Of a stretch of 64,000 bases of DNA, positions 56,417 to 64,000 are shown in pieces. The notes under the pieces were generated by a model. That model ran no database searches and had not been told where the DNA came from. It was given only the letters and a program-made list of their open reading frames with translations. Position numbers and translations under genes: made by a program. The stretch is from Microbacterium sp. 70-16. Lineage in GTDB: Bacteria; Actinomycetota; Actinomycetes; Actinomycetales; Microbacteriaceae. The first letter of the stretch is position 1, and each line of letters opens with the position of its first letter. The stretch is from contig NZ_MKTQ01000008.1 in the NCBI RefSeq assembly GCF_001898315.1, positions 174,346 through 238,345 on the forward strand, given 5' to 3'.

Positions 56417-57583
56417 ATGACCAACCGCGATGAGATGACCCTCACCTCCTCGGGCTACTACGTGAGCCAGGAGGCTCCCATCCACTCCGACAACGCCGTC
56501 GCGACGCCGCAGGCCTCGCCGCCCGACATCCTGCGCTGCGCCTACATGGAGCTCGTGGTGACCGACCTCGCGGCATCCCGCACGTTCTACGTCGACGTGC
56601 TGGGCCTGTACGTCACCGACGAAGACGACGATGCGATCTACCTGCGCTCGACGGAGGAGTTCATCCACCACAACCTCGTGCTGCGCCGCGGGCCGATCGC
56701 CGCCGTCGCCGCGTTCAGCTACCGCGTACGGTCGGCGGACGACCTCGACCGCGCCGTCGCGTTCTACACAGAACTCGGATGTCGCGTCGAGCGCCGACCC
56801 GAAGGGTTCGTCAAGGGCATCGGCGACTCGGTGCGCGTCGAGGACCCGCTCGGGTTCCCGTACGAGTTCTTCTTCGAGACGACCCATGTCGAGCGGCTGT
56901 CGTGGCGCTACGACCTGCACACGCCCGGCGAGCTCGTCCGCCTCGACCACTTCAACCAGGTCACGCCCGACGTGCCGCGCGCCGTGCGCCACTACCAGGA
57001 CCTCGGCTTCCGTGTGACAGAGGACATCCAGGACGAGGCCGGCACCGTCTACGCCGCGTGGATGCGGCGCAAGCCCACCGTCCACGACACCGCCGCGACC
57101 GGCGGTGACGGTCCGCGTATGCATCACGTCGCGTTCGCGACCCACGAGAAGCACAACATCCTCGCAATCTGCGACAAGCTCGGGGCGCTGCGCCGATCGG
57201 ATGCCATCGAGCGCGGCCCCGGCCGCCACGGAGTGTCGAACGCCTTCTACCTGTACCTGCGCGACCCCGACGGCCACCGCGTCGAGATCTACACGCAGGA
57301 CTACTACACGGGCGACCCCGACAACCCCGTCGTCACGTGGGACGTGCACGACAACCAGCGTCGCGACTGGTGGGGCAACCCCGTCGTGCCGTCGTGGTAC
57401 ACCGAGGCATCCCTCGTGCTCGACCTCGACGGCAACCCGCAGCCGGTCATCGCCCGCACGGACGACTCCGAGATGGCCGTCACGATCGGCGCCGACGGGT
57501 TCAGCTACACGCGCCGCGACGAGGGCGCCGCCTCGATGCCCGAGTACAAGCAGGGCGAGTACAAGCTGGGCCACCAGCTGTAG
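56417..57583 (+). CDS. hpaD: 3,4-dihydroxyphenylacetate (homoprotocatechuate) 2,3-dioxygenase
   Basis: Extradiol ring-cleaving dioxygenase of the vicinal-oxygen-chelate type (388 aa). Iron ligands line up as His178 (LDHFNQ), His237 (MHHVAF) and Glu290 (HRVEIYT). Their spacing (59 and 53 residues) is that of the Brevibacterium enzyme (His155, His214, Glu267). His223 in TVHDT corresponds to its second-sphere His200. An N-terminal extension of about 23 residues accounts for the offset. AAGGA lies seven bases before the ATG. Family-A palindromes lie on both sides of the gene. Confidence 0.93.
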   Translation: MTNRDEMTLTSSGYYVSQEAPIHSDNAVATPQASPPDILRCAYMELVVTDLAASRTFYVDVLGLYVTDEDDDAIYLRSTEEFIHHNLVLRRGPIAAVAAFSYRVRSADDLDRAVAFYTELGCRVERRPEGFVKGIGDSVRVEDPLGFPYEFFFETTHVERLSWRYDLHTPGELVRLDHFNQVTPDVPRAVRHYQDLGFRVTEDIQDEAGTVYAAWMRRKPTVHDTAATGGDGPRMHHVAFATHEKHNILAICDKLGALRRSDAIERGPGRHGVSNAFYLYLRDPDGHRVEIYTQDYYTGDPDNPVVTWDVHDNQRRDWWGNPVVPSWYTEASLVLDLDGNPQPVIARTDDSEMAVTIGADGFSYTRRDEGAASMPEYKQGEYKLGHQL

Positions 57584-57629
57584 CCAGGCATCCGCGCCAC
57601 CCCGCCCCAGCCGCAGCATCCCCTCCCCA

Positions 57630-57711
57630 CCCATGTCCCACTTCATGCGCACCATGTCCCACTTGTGGTCGGTTTCGACGGCGAAAACCGACCACAAGTG
57701 GGACATGGTCG
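57630..57711. repeat. Palindromic element, family A copy 3 (orphan arm plus long stem)
   Basis: The orphan arm cccatgtcccacttcat is followed after a few bases by a near-perfect stem of about 28 bp. Its left arm starts accatgtcccacttgtgg at 57651 and its right arm ends ccacaagtgggacatggt. It has the same orientation as copy 2 and lies between hpaD and hpaH. Confidence 0.88.
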
Positions 57712-57730
57712 GCGCAGGCAAGGAGCCCTC

Positions 57731-58516
57731 ATGCTGACACCCGAGCAGATCGCGGCGATCGCCGACGAGCTGGCCGAGGCCGACCGCACGCACGGCGTCA
57801 TCCCGCGGATCACGGCGCGCTATCCGGATGCCACGGTGGAAGACTCCTACGCGATCCAGGGGGTCTGGCGCGACCGCATGATCGCGTCGGGTCGCACGCT
57901 CGTCGGCCGCAAGATCGGGCTCACGTCGAAGGCGATGCAGCAGGCGACCGGCATCACCGAGCCGGACTACGGCGTCATGTTCGACGACACCGTGTATCCG
58001 ACCGGGTCGGAGATCCCCGCCGACCGCTTCTCGAACGTGCGCATCGAGGTCGAGCTGGCCTTCGTGCTCGCCCGACCCTTGCAGGGCCCCGACTGCACAC
58101 TGACGGATGCCCTGGACGCGATCGACTACGCCGTGCCGGCGCTTGAGGTGCTCAACTCGCACATCGAGCTCGAGGGCCGCACGATCGTCGACACGATCAG
58201 CGACAACGCCGCCTACGGCGCGATGGTGCTCGGCGACGTCCGCCGCCGCCCCGACGAGATCGATCTGCGGTGGGTGCCCGGGGTGCTCAGCCGCAACGGC
58301 GAGATCGAGGAGACCGGGGTCGCCGCCGGCGTGCTCGGGCATCCGGCGACGGGCGTCGCATGGCTCGCGAACAAGTTCGCGCAGCACGGTGCCAGACTCG
58401 AGGCGGGCGAGATCATCCTCGCCGGGTCGTTCACCCGGCCGATGTGGGTGTTCGCCGGCGACGAGGTCCGCGCCGACTTCGGTGAGATGGGAGTCATCAC
58501 ATGTCGTTTCGTCTGA
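57731..58516 (+). CDS. hpaH: 2-oxo-hept-4-ene-1,7-dioate hydratase
   Basis: Metal-dependent hydratase (261 aa) of the FAH-fold MhpD/HpaH family. [22 protein letters not shown] and [17 protein letters not shown] are hallmarks, and [12 protein letters not shown] carries the metal-binding acidic pair. AAGGAG precedes the ATG. Its end overlaps the hpaI start by 16 bases, showing tight coupling. Confidence 0.92.
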   Translation: MLTPEQIAAIADELAEADRTHGVIPRITARYPDATVEDSYAIQGVWRDRMIASGRTLVGRKIGLTSKAMQQATGITEPDYGVMFDDTVYPTGSEIPADRFSNVRIEVELAFVLARPLQGPDCTLTDALDAIDYAVPALEVLNSHIELEGRTIVDTISDNAAYGAMVLGDVRRRPDEIDLRWVPGVLSRNGEIEETGVAAGVLGHPATGVAWLANKFAQHGARLEAGEIILAGSFTRPMWVFAGDEVRADFGEMGVITCRFV

Positions 58517-59304
58517 ACCCCACCTTCCGCGACCGGCTCGCCGCCGCACCCCGCCCCCTCGCGGGCTGCTGGATCTGCTCGGGTTCGCCACTCGTTGCCG
58601 AGATCATGGCCGGCTCGGGTCTTGACTGGGTGCTCATCGACATGGAGCACGGCCCCAACACGCTCGAGACCGTCGTCACTCAGCTGCAAGCCGTCGCCGG
58701 CACTCCCGCGACGCCCGTCGTGCGCGTGCCGATCGGCGACGTCGTGACGATCAAGCAGGTGCTCGACCTCGGTGCGCAGAACCTGCTCGTGCCGATGGTC
58801 TCGTCGGCTGCCGAGGCTCGCGCGGTCGTCGAGGCGGTGCGCTATCCCCCGCGCGGCCGCCGCGGCGTCGGCTCGGCGCTCGCGCGCTCCGCCCGCTGGA
58901 ACCGCGTCGACGACTACCTCACGAACGCCGACGACTACGTGTCGGTCTTCGTGCAGATCGAGACGGCGGATGCCGTGGACGCGGCCGCCGAGATCGCCGC
59001 GGTCGACGGCATCGACGGCGTGTTCGTCGGGCCGAGCGACCTCGCGGCATCCCTGGGCCTGCTCGGCCAGCAGACGCATCCGGACGTCACCGCCGCCGTG
59101 CTGCGTGCGTTCGCCGCGGTGAAGGATGCCGGAAAGCCCGTCGGCGTCAACGCGTTCGACCCTGCCGTCGCGCAGTCGTACCTCGACGCGGGCGCCGATT
59201 TCGTGCTCGTCGGCGCCGACGTCGCCCTGCTCGCCCGCGGGTCCGAGGCCCTCGCCGCCCGCTGGATCCCGACGGCCGACGACACCCAGCGCGCGGGGTA
59301 CTGA
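58501..59304 (+). CDS. hpaI: 4-hydroxy-2-oxoheptanedioate aldolase
   Basis: Class II pyruvate aldolase (267 aa) splitting 4-hydroxy-2-oxoheptane-1,7-dioate to pyruvate and succinate semialdehyde. DMEHGPNT holds His50 and VVRVP holds Arg75, matching the catalytic His45 and Arg70 of E. coli HpaI with a constant offset of five; QIET and [11 protein letters not shown] are also conserved. Last gene of the catabolic operon. Confidence 0.92.
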   Translation: MSFRLNPTFRDRLAAAPRPLAGCWICSGSPLVAEIMAGSGLDWVLIDMEHGPNTLETVVTQLQAVAGTPATPVVRVPIGDVVTIKQVLDLGAQNLLVPMVSSAAEARAVVEAVRYPPRGRRGVGSALARSARWNRVDDYLTNADDYVSVFVQIETADAVDAAAEIAAVDGIDGVFVGPSDLAASLGLLGQQTHPDVTAAVLRAFAAVKDAGKPVGVNAFDPAVAQSYLDAGADFVLVGADVALLARGSEALAARWIPTADDTQRAGY

Positions 59305-59335
59305 CGACGTTCGAAGAGAGACCCCAAACGACGGT

Positions 59336-59373
59336 GTCAACCTGTTGACATCGCCGCGAGTCAACTGGTTGAC
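59336..59373. promoter_or_regulatory. Twin MarR-type operators over the marR promoter
   Basis: Two 14-bp palindromes, GTCAACCTGTTGAC (59336-59349) and GTCAACTGGTTGAC (59360-59373), are centred 24 bases apart. TTGACA at 59345-59350 is a perfect -35. TTGACT at 59369-59374 lies six bases before the ATG and is a poor but possible -10. Repressor binding would cover the promoter. Confidence 0.7.
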
Positions 59374-59380
59374 TTCGGGC

Positions 59381-59833
59381 ATGGCATCCCGCATCACGGT
59401 CACCCTGCACGAGCTCGTCGCCGAGCTCGATGTGTACGCCGACGGCGTCCTGCACGCGCGCTACGGCGTCTCGTTCAACCTGTTCGAGTTCCTCGCGACG
59501 CTCGCCGAGCGCGGCCCGATCGACATCACGGGTCTCGCGCACTGTCTGCGCATCACCAAGGCCGCCGTCAGCAAGCGTGTGCCCGCCCTCGTCGCCGACG
59601 GCTGGATCCGTGCCGACCGCGGAAACGGGCGGCGCGTCGTGCTCTCGCTCACTCCGAAGGGCGCCGACCTCGTGCAGCGCGCCGGCGGCGAACTCGAGGC
59701 GGAATTCACCGAGATGCTCGCCGACCCGCGGCTCGACCCCGCCGTCTCCCCCGGCGCCATCGACACGACCTTGCTCAACACCCACCTGACGACGCTGACC
59801 GCGATCGTCCTCGAGAAGGGCAGTACCGCATGA
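59381..59833 (+). CDS. MarR-family transcriptional regulator
   Basis: 150 aa winged-helix repressor type: [57 protein letters not shown] is the MarR helix-turn-helix and wing, spanning about 40-105. The start codon lies seven bases after the second operator palindrome with no ribosome site, suggesting a leaderless, autoregulated transcript. The stop overlaps the next gene, which is probably its main target. A link to the hpa genes is possible but not shown. Confidence 0.88.
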   Translation: MASRITVTLHELVAELDVYADGVLHARYGVSFNLFEFLATLAERGPIDITGLAHCLRITKAAVSKRVPALVADGWIRADRGNGRRVVLSLTPKGADLVQRAGGELEAEFTEMLADPRLDPAVSPGAIDTTLLNTHLTTLTAIVLEKGSTA

Positions 59834-60477
59834 CCGCTCAGATCCTCGTTGTCGTCGGCACTCCCATCGCCGACAGCCTCAACCACGCGTTGGCGGATGC
59901 CTACGTCGATTCCGCTCGCGCCGGCGGCGCGGAGGTCCGCGTGATCGACCTCGCCGTCGACCCGATTCCCGCCCACCCGCGGCATCGCGACGAGCTGCGT
60001 GCGCCGCGGTCGGATGCCGATCGCCCGCTCGACCCCGATGTCGCCCGCTACATCGACGACGTCCGCTGGGCCGATCACCTCGTCGTCTTCCACCCGCAGT
60101 GGTGGGGCACGGTGCCCGCGGCCCTGAAGGCGTTCATCGACCGTGTCTTCCTGTCGGGCTCCGCCTTCCGCTACCGCGAGAAGTCGCTGCTGTCCGAGCG
60201 GCTGCTCACCGGCCGCACGGCACGCGTGGTCATGACGATGGACTCACCCACGTTCTGGAACCGGCTCGTCTACCGCGGCGCAGCCGAGGCATCCCTCACT
60301 CGTGCCACCTTCGGATACTGCGGCGTCAAGACCGTCGGGATCACCCGGTTCACCCCCGTGCGTTTCTCGACCGCGCCGACGCGCGCGCAGTGGATCGCGC
60401 AGACCGCGACACTCGGCCGAAAGGATGCCGCGCGCATCGCGCCGCGCGATCAGGTGGAGGCGTCGGTCGGGGCCTGA
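59830..60477 (+). CDS. NAD(P)H-dependent oxidoreductase, flavodoxin-2 fold (NQO1/KefF-like)
   Basis: FMN- or FAD-binding quinone reductase-type protein (215 aa). WADHLVVFHPQWWGTVPAALKAFIDRVFLSG is the flavodoxin_2 core. The C-terminal part is longer than in KefF. It is co-transcribed with a MarR regulator through an ATGA overlap, an arrangement usual for quinone or electrophile defence. Confidence 0.85.
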   Translation: MTAQILVVVGTPIADSLNHALADAYVDSARAGGAEVRVIDLAVDPIPAHPRHRDELRAPRSDADRPLDPDVARYIDDVRWADHLVVFHPQWWGTVPAALKAFIDRVFLSGSAFRYREKSLLSERLLTGRTARVVMTMDSPTFWNRLVYRGAAEASLTRATFGYCGVKTVGITRFTPVRFSTAPTRAQWIAQTATLGRKDAARIAPRDQVEASVGA

Positions 60478-60480
60478 CCG

Positions 60481-60543
60481 CTTTCGAGGAGCGCAAATGG
60501 TCCCCGGAAACCGGTTTCGGGGACCATTTGCGCTCCCCGAAAC
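60481..60543. repeat. Palindromic element, family B copy 4 (extended stem)
   Basis: ttcgaggagcgcaaatggtc extends into a nearly loopless stem of about 30 bp with one bulge, because the spacer itself is palindromic here (tccccggaaaccggtttcgggga). It begins four bases after the oxidoreductase stop and could terminate transcription. Confidence 0.85.
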
Positions 60544-60579
60544 GCACCACAACGCACCCGAACGTGCGACGCTGGAACC

Positions 60580-61128
60580 ATGAAGGCCTGGATCGTACGG
60601 TTCGTCTCGCTCTACGTGTTCAACGTCGTCGTGCTGTGGCTCATCGGGCTGCTGCTGCCGCAGGTGCGCGTCGGCTGGGCGGCACTGTGGGCAGGTGTGC
60701 TGCTGACGGCGGCGACGATCTGGCTCAAGCCTGCGATCGCGAAGGGGTTCCGCGGGGCGGCCAGCAAGTCCGCGGCATCCCGCACCGGATTCAGCGAGCG
60801 CCTCGTGCAGTACGGCATCGTGTTCGTCGCCGAGCTGATCATCTGGATCATCGTGGTGCTGCTCTCGGGCGTCAGCGTGCGCGGATTCTTCTGGGGCTGG
60901 GTGATCCCGCCGGTCCTGCTGCTCGTCGCGTGGGCGATCTACGCCGCGATCGACGACAGGGTCGAGGCGCAGGCAGGCGCCCTGTACGACAAGGCGACCG
61001 GCACCACGACGGCCGCCACCGCGGCGTCGTCGGTGACGGATGCCAAGGCCACGGCCGAGGGCCGCGCCGAACTGAACGACGGGCTCACCCCCGAGCAGCG
61101 CAAGATGCTCGACGACCTCGGGTCATGA
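60580..61128 (+). CDS. Membrane protein of unknown function, possibly phage-holin-family-4-like
   Basis: 182 aa with four hydrophobic helices in the first 125 residues, arranged in two hairpins (7-26, 33-50, 87-103, 106-123). A soluble Ala/Thr-rich tail ends in ELNDGLTPEQRKMLDDLGS. The helical pattern loosely resembles the holin-4 superfamily of small bacterial membrane proteins, but I cannot assign a function. Confidence 0.7.
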   Translation: MKAWIVRFVSLYVFNVVVLWLIGLLLPQVRVGWAALWAGVLLTAATIWLKPAIAKGFRGAASKSAASRTGFSERLVQYGIVFVAELIIWIIVVLLSGVSVRGFFWGWVIPPVLLLVAWAIYAAIDDRVEAQAGALYDKATGTTTAATAASSVTDAKATAEGRAELNDGLTPEQRKMLDDLGS

Positions 61129-61249
61129 CGAGCCTGTAACAAAGCGTCGCCGGGCGCGCCCGTCGCGGTGCGGGCACGGGAAGATGGATGTCTCGGCACC
61201 CGTCCACAGCACCCGACGGGCCGTGCACCCCACACCCGGAGGACCTTTC

Positions 61250-62125
61250 ATGACGCGTCTCGCCCTGCGCACCACCCTGGCCGCCACCGCGGCTTCCGCC
61301 CTTCTGCTGCTCGCCGGCTGCGCCGGATCGACGGACCCCGCGGCATCCGACTCTGCATCAGCCGACGCGGGCGCTGCCGTTGCCTCCGACGCGTACGTCA
61401 CGCCGGGCAAGCTGACGATCGCGACGGGCGAGACGGCGTACGAGCCGTACGTCATCGACGACGACCCCGCGTCGGGCAAGGGCTTCGAGGCTGCCGTCGC
61501 GTACGCCGTCGCCGACCAGCTCGGCTTCTCGGCCGACGACGTCGTGTGGGTGCGCACCTCGTTCGAATCGGCCATCGCGCCGGGCCCGAAGAGCTTCGAC
61601 TTCAACATCCAGCAGTACACGATCACCGACGAGCGCAAGCAAGCCGTCGACTTCTCGTCGCCGTACTACGAGGCGAGCCAGTCCGTCGTCGCCGTCAAGG
61701 GCGGCAAGGCCGACGGCATCAGCGACCTCGCGGGCCTGAAGGACCTCGTCCTCGGAGCGATGACCGGCTCGACGAGCGCTACGACCCTCGAAGAGGCGAT
61801 CGCCCCGACCACGGCGCCGCAGCTGTACAACTCGAACGAGGATGCCGTCGCCGCACTGAAGGCCGGCCAGATCGACGCCATCGTGCTCGACACCCCGACC
61901 GCGTACGTCGCGACGGTCGTGCCCTACATCGACGACTCCTTCGTCGTGGGCCAGCTGCCCGCCGCGGGCGTTCCCGACCAGTGGGGGCTGCTGCTCGCGA
62001 AGGACTCGCCGCTGACGATGTCGGTGACCGAGGCTGTCGACACGCTCCGCGAGAACGGCACCCTCGACGAGCTCGAGCAGGAGTGGCTGGGTGTGCTGAC
62101 GGACGGCATCCCGCAGCTGGGATGA
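61250..62125 (+). CDS. Amino-acid ABC transporter substrate-binding lipoprotein (SBP_bac_3)
   Basis: 291 aa. Lipoprotein signal with lipobox LAGC (Cys24), an Ala/Ser-rich linker, then a family-3 solute-binding domain (GKLTIATGETAYEPYVIDD, KGFEAAVAYAVADQLGF, FDFNIQQYTITDERKQAVDFSSPYYEASQ). Polar or charged amino acids are the usual ligands. GGAGG lies seven bases before the ATG. It is followed by the cognate permease and ATPase. Confidence 0.9.
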   Translation: MTRLALRTTLAATAASALLLLAGCAGSTDPAASDSASADAGAAVASDAYVTPGKLTIATGETAYEPYVIDDDPASGKGFEAAVAYAVADQLGFSADDVVWVRTSFESAIAPGPKSFDFNIQQYTITDERKQAVDFSSPYYEASQSVVAVKGGKADGISDLAGLKDLVLGAMTGSTSATTLEEAIAPTTAPQLYNSNEDAVAALKAGQIDAIVLDTPTAYVATVVPYIDDSFVVGQLPAAGVPDQWGLLLAKDSPLTMSVTEAVDTLRENGTLDELEQEWLGVLTDGIPQLG

Positions 62126-62136
62126 GCCCGCTCGGG

Positions 62137-62142
62137 TAACGT
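62137..62142 (+). promoter_or_regulatory. Leaderless-type -10 box of the amino-acid permease gene (TAACGT)
   Basis: TAACGT ends six bases before the GTG at 62149, so an internal promoter may serve the permease and ATPase in addition to read-through from the binding-protein gene. Confidence 0.4.
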
Positions 62143-62148
62143 CATTCC

Positions 62149-62994
62149 GTGACCACGCACACTCCAAGCGCGCTCGAGCTCGACCGGCGCGCCTACCGGC
62201 GCGGCCGCGAGCGACGCTCGGTGTTCATCGCGATCGCCTCGACGCTGGCTTTCGCGGCGGTCGTGTGGGTCAGCGTCATCAACACGCCCGGGTGGGCGAG
62301 CGTGCAGCAGACGTTCTTCGACCCCGCCATCGCGCTGCAGGCGCTGCCGAAGGTGTGGGACGGGTTCCTCATCAACCTGCAGGTGCTCGCCTGGTCGGTC
62401 GTCACCGTCGCCGTCGTCGCGCTCGTGATCGCCGTGCTGCGGACGCTCCGCGGCCCGGTGTTCTTCCCCGTGCGCGTCCTCGCGGCGGCCTACACCGATC
62501 TGTTCCGCGGGCTGCCGTTCATCATCGTGCTGTACCTCATCGGTTACGGGCTGCCGACGATCACGAACACGCGCATCCCGCCCGTCGTGCTCGGCGTCAT
62601 CGCGATCACCCTGACGTACTCGTCGTATGTCGCCGAGGTCATCCGCGCGGGCATCGAGGCCGTGCACCCCTCGCAGCAGCTCGCCGCCCGTGCACTCGGA
62701 CTCGGCTACGTGCAGACGCTGCGCCGCGTCGTGCTGCCGCAGGCGCTGCGCAAGATCACGCCGCCGCTCATGAACGACTTCGTGTCGATGCAGAAGGATG
62801 TCGGGCTCATCTCGATCCTCGGCGCGATCGACGCGATCGCGGGCGCGCGCTCGGTGGCATCCCTCACCTACAACTTCACGCCGTATGTCGTCGCGGGCAT
62901 CCTGTTCATCCTGCTGGCGATCCCCACGATCCGGGTGACCGACTGGTACACCGCGAAGTTGCGGGCACGCGAGCAGGCGGGAGCGATCCTGTGA
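62149..62994 (+). CDS. Amino-acid ABC transporter permease (HisM/GlnP type)
   Basis: Inner membrane permease (281 aa, GTG start). It has about five helices; AAYTDLFRGLPFIIVLYLIGYG and the EAA loop (AARALGLGYVQTLRRVVLPQALRKITPPL) identify the polar amino-acid family. The N-terminal 35 residues are charged. GTGA overlap with the ATPase start. Confidence 0.92.
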   Translation: MTTHTPSALELDRRAYRRGRERRSVFIAIASTLAFAAVVWVSVINTPGWASVQQTFFDPAIALQALPKVWDGFLINLQVLAWSVVTVAVVALVIAVLRTLRGPVFFPVRVLAAAYTDLFRGLPFIIVLYLIGYGLPTITNTRIPPVVLGVIAITLTYSSYVAEVIRAGIEAVHPSQQLAARALGLGYVQTLRRVVLPQALRKITPPLMNDFVSMQKDVGLISILGAIDAIAGARSVASLTYNFTPYVVAGILFILLAIPTIRVTDWYTAKLRAREQAGAIL

Positions 62995-63725
62995 GCGCGC
63001 TGCTGCAGGCCACCGGGCTGTGGAAGGCGTTCGGCGAGCGCGACGTGCTGCGGGGAGTCGACATCGCGCTGGCGCAGCACGAAGTGGTGGCGCTGATCGG
63101 GGCATCCGGCTCGGGAAAGTCGACCCTGCTGCGCTGCCTCGGTCTGCTCGAGCCGATCGACGACGGACAGATCTTCCTCGGCGAGCAGGACATCTCCGAC
63201 CCCCGTGTGGATGCCAACCGCGTCCGCGCGCGGTTCGGTGCGGTGTTCCAGAGCTACAACCTGTTCCCGCACCTGTCGGTGCTCGACAACGTGACGCTCG
63301 CGTCGCGCGTCGTGCACAAGGTGCCGCGAAAGGATGCCGAGGCTCGCGCCCTCGCCCTGCTGGATCGGGTCGGGCTCGCGTCGTTCGCGACCGCGCACCC
63401 CGACCGGCTTTCGGGAGGGCAACAGCAGCGCGTGGCGATCGCGCGCGCGATCGCCACGGATCCCGAGGTGCTGCTGCTCGACGAGATCACCTCGGCGCTC
63501 GACCCCGAACTCGTCGGCGAGGTGCTCGAGCTGGTGCGGTCGCTCGCTGCCGACGGCGCGACGATCCTGATGGCGACGCACGAGATGGCGTTCGCGCGCG
63601 ACGTCGCCGACCGCGTCGTGTTCCTCGACGAGGGCACGATCGTCGAGCAGGCGCCGCCCGCACAGTTGTTCACGGTGCCCGAGCACCCCCGCACCCGCGA
63701 GTTCCTCGCCCGCTTCACTGCCTGA
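62991..63725 (+). CDS. Amino-acid ABC transporter ATP-binding protein (GlnQ type)
   Basis: ATPase (244 aa) with Walker A GASGSGKST, signature LSGGQQQRVAIARAI, Walker B VLLLDEITSALD and H-loop ATHEMAFARDVADR, all intact. Completes a three-gene importer. A tandem repeat array begins nine bases after the stop. Confidence 0.94.
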   Translation: MSALLQATGLWKAFGERDVLRGVDIALAQHEVVALIGASGSGKSTLLRCLGLLEPIDDGQIFLGEQDISDPRVDANRVRARFGAVFQSYNLFPHLSVLDNVTLASRVVHKVPRKDAEARALALLDRVGLASFATAHPDRLSGGQQQRVAIARAIATDPEVLLLDEITSALDPELVGEVLELVRSLAADGATILMATHEMAFARDVADRVVFLDEGTIVEQAPPAQLFTVPEHPRTREFLARFTA

Positions 63726-63734
63726 CCCTTCCGC

Positions 63735-63892
63735 ACGCGAGCGTGCCCTCGCACACGCGAACTTGCCCTCCCGCACGCGAACTTGCCCTCGCACACGCGA
63801 GCTTGCCCTCGCACACGCGAGCTTGCCCTCGCACACGCGAGCTTGCCCTCGCACACGCGAGCTTGCCCTCGCACACCAGGGCAAGCTGGCGA
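63735..63892. repeat. Seven 20-bp tandem repeats with a closing inverted arm
   Basis: Units of acgcgagcttgccctcgcac run from 63735 to 63874. The last four are identical and the first three carry one to four changes. agggcaagctggcg (63878-63891) pairs with cgcgagcttgccct of the last unit at 13 of 14 positions, forming a stem. Exact 20-bp periodicity and no unique spacers exclude a CRISPR array. No gene is seen from 63726 to the end. Confidence 0.85.
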
Positions 63893-63905
63893 AACGAAGG
63901 GTGTG

Positions 63906-63980
63906 ATGTCTCAGGACATGGGTGACGGTTCTGCCTCAGGACATCGGTGACACTTCATGTCTCAGGACATGGGTGACAGT
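63906..63980. repeat. Three direct repeats of tgtctcaggacatgggtgac type
   Basis: Copies begin at about 63907, 63934 (ctcaggacatcggtgac, shortened) and 63959. Repeats of this kind can mark transposon ends; the window stops at 64000, so whether a transposase follows cannot be seen. Confidence 0.6.
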
Positions 63981-64000
63981 TCTCTTCCTCTGGAGCCTCG

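Noticed and set aside
54584..58591. A 1335-residue minus-strand open frame across hpaE, hpaD and hpaH
   Set aside because: Shadow of GC3-rich coding sequence; the sense strand has intact catalytic motifs and normal lengths.
63735..63892. CRISPR array
   Set aside because: The 20-bp units are directly abutting with no unique spacers, and no cas gene is present.

Overview
The window is GC-rich, densely coding DNA of a high-GC actinobacterium. Microbacteriaceae, and Microbacterium or a close relative, fits best. This rests on general character only: strong GC3 bias, many GTG starts, frequent ATGA/GTGA stop-start overlaps, leaderless-type promoters (a TAnnnT box six bases before the start codon), a DtxR-type iron box, and the strikingly common word GGATGCC/GGCATCC. 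I see no rRNA, tRNA, CRISPR array, phage module or complete insertion sequence. Nearly all of the window is chromosomal metabolism.

Layout. 1-3180: mannitol PTS and dehydrogenase (mtlA truncated by the window edge, mtlF, mtlD). 3343-11586, minus strand: nucleoside uptake and salvage operon (BMP-type lipoprotein, ABC ATPase, two permeases, cdd, deoA, add). 11736-12851: manC. 13074-16579: succinate dehydrogenase sdhCDAB. 16710-22570: YihY-like membrane protein, exonuclease III, trpS, a DUF559/Vsr-like nuclease-fold gene framed by palindromes, a GNAT acetyltransferase and an Fpg/Nei glycosylase. 22709-26117: glpD-glpK. 26247-29989: FMN riboswitch and ribD-ribE-ribBA-ribH. 30080-36793: small membrane protein, MHS-family transporter, a DrrAB-like ABC-2 exporter (three genes) and an ABC half-exporter. 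36923-40361: pckG divergent from a RamB/ScfR-type regulator. 40529-44090: efeUOB iron uptake behind an iron box. 44164-49022: winged-helix protein, ThDP enzyme and Na+/H+ antiporter. 49033-59304: an aromatic catabolic cluster of homoprotocatechuate meta-cleavage type (flavin monooxygenase, MHS transporter, FAH-RraA fusion, GntR regulator, hpaE-, hpaD-, hpaH- and hpaI-like genes). 59381-61128: MarR regulator, flavodoxin-fold oxidoreductase and a membrane protein. 61250-63725: polar amino-acid-type ABC importer. 63735-64000: repeats.

How the genes work together. The aromatic cluster reads as a near-complete route. A ring hydroxylase makes 3,4-dihydroxyphenylacetate, HpaD cleaves it with its His/His/Glu iron ligands intact, HpaE oxidises the semialdehyde, the FAH-RraA fusion probably isomerises and decarboxylates, and HpaH and HpaI finish to pyruvate and succinate semialdehyde. 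HpaBC and HpaF are not present in the window.

The most unusual content is between genes. There are several sequence-unrelated families of long perfect inverted repeats, many with an extra orphan arm. Copies of one family cluster locally and bracket single genes: the DUF559 gene, the winged-helix gene, the ThDP-enzyme gene and hpaD. Two further dispersed repeats (a cccttcgacaagctcaggg type and a TGATCTCGATACACC hairpin type) sit between genes and also inside reading frames. There they supply protein linkers in ribE, deoA, the flavin monooxygenase and the FAH-RraA fusion, and stop codons of manC and the Fpg/Nei gene.
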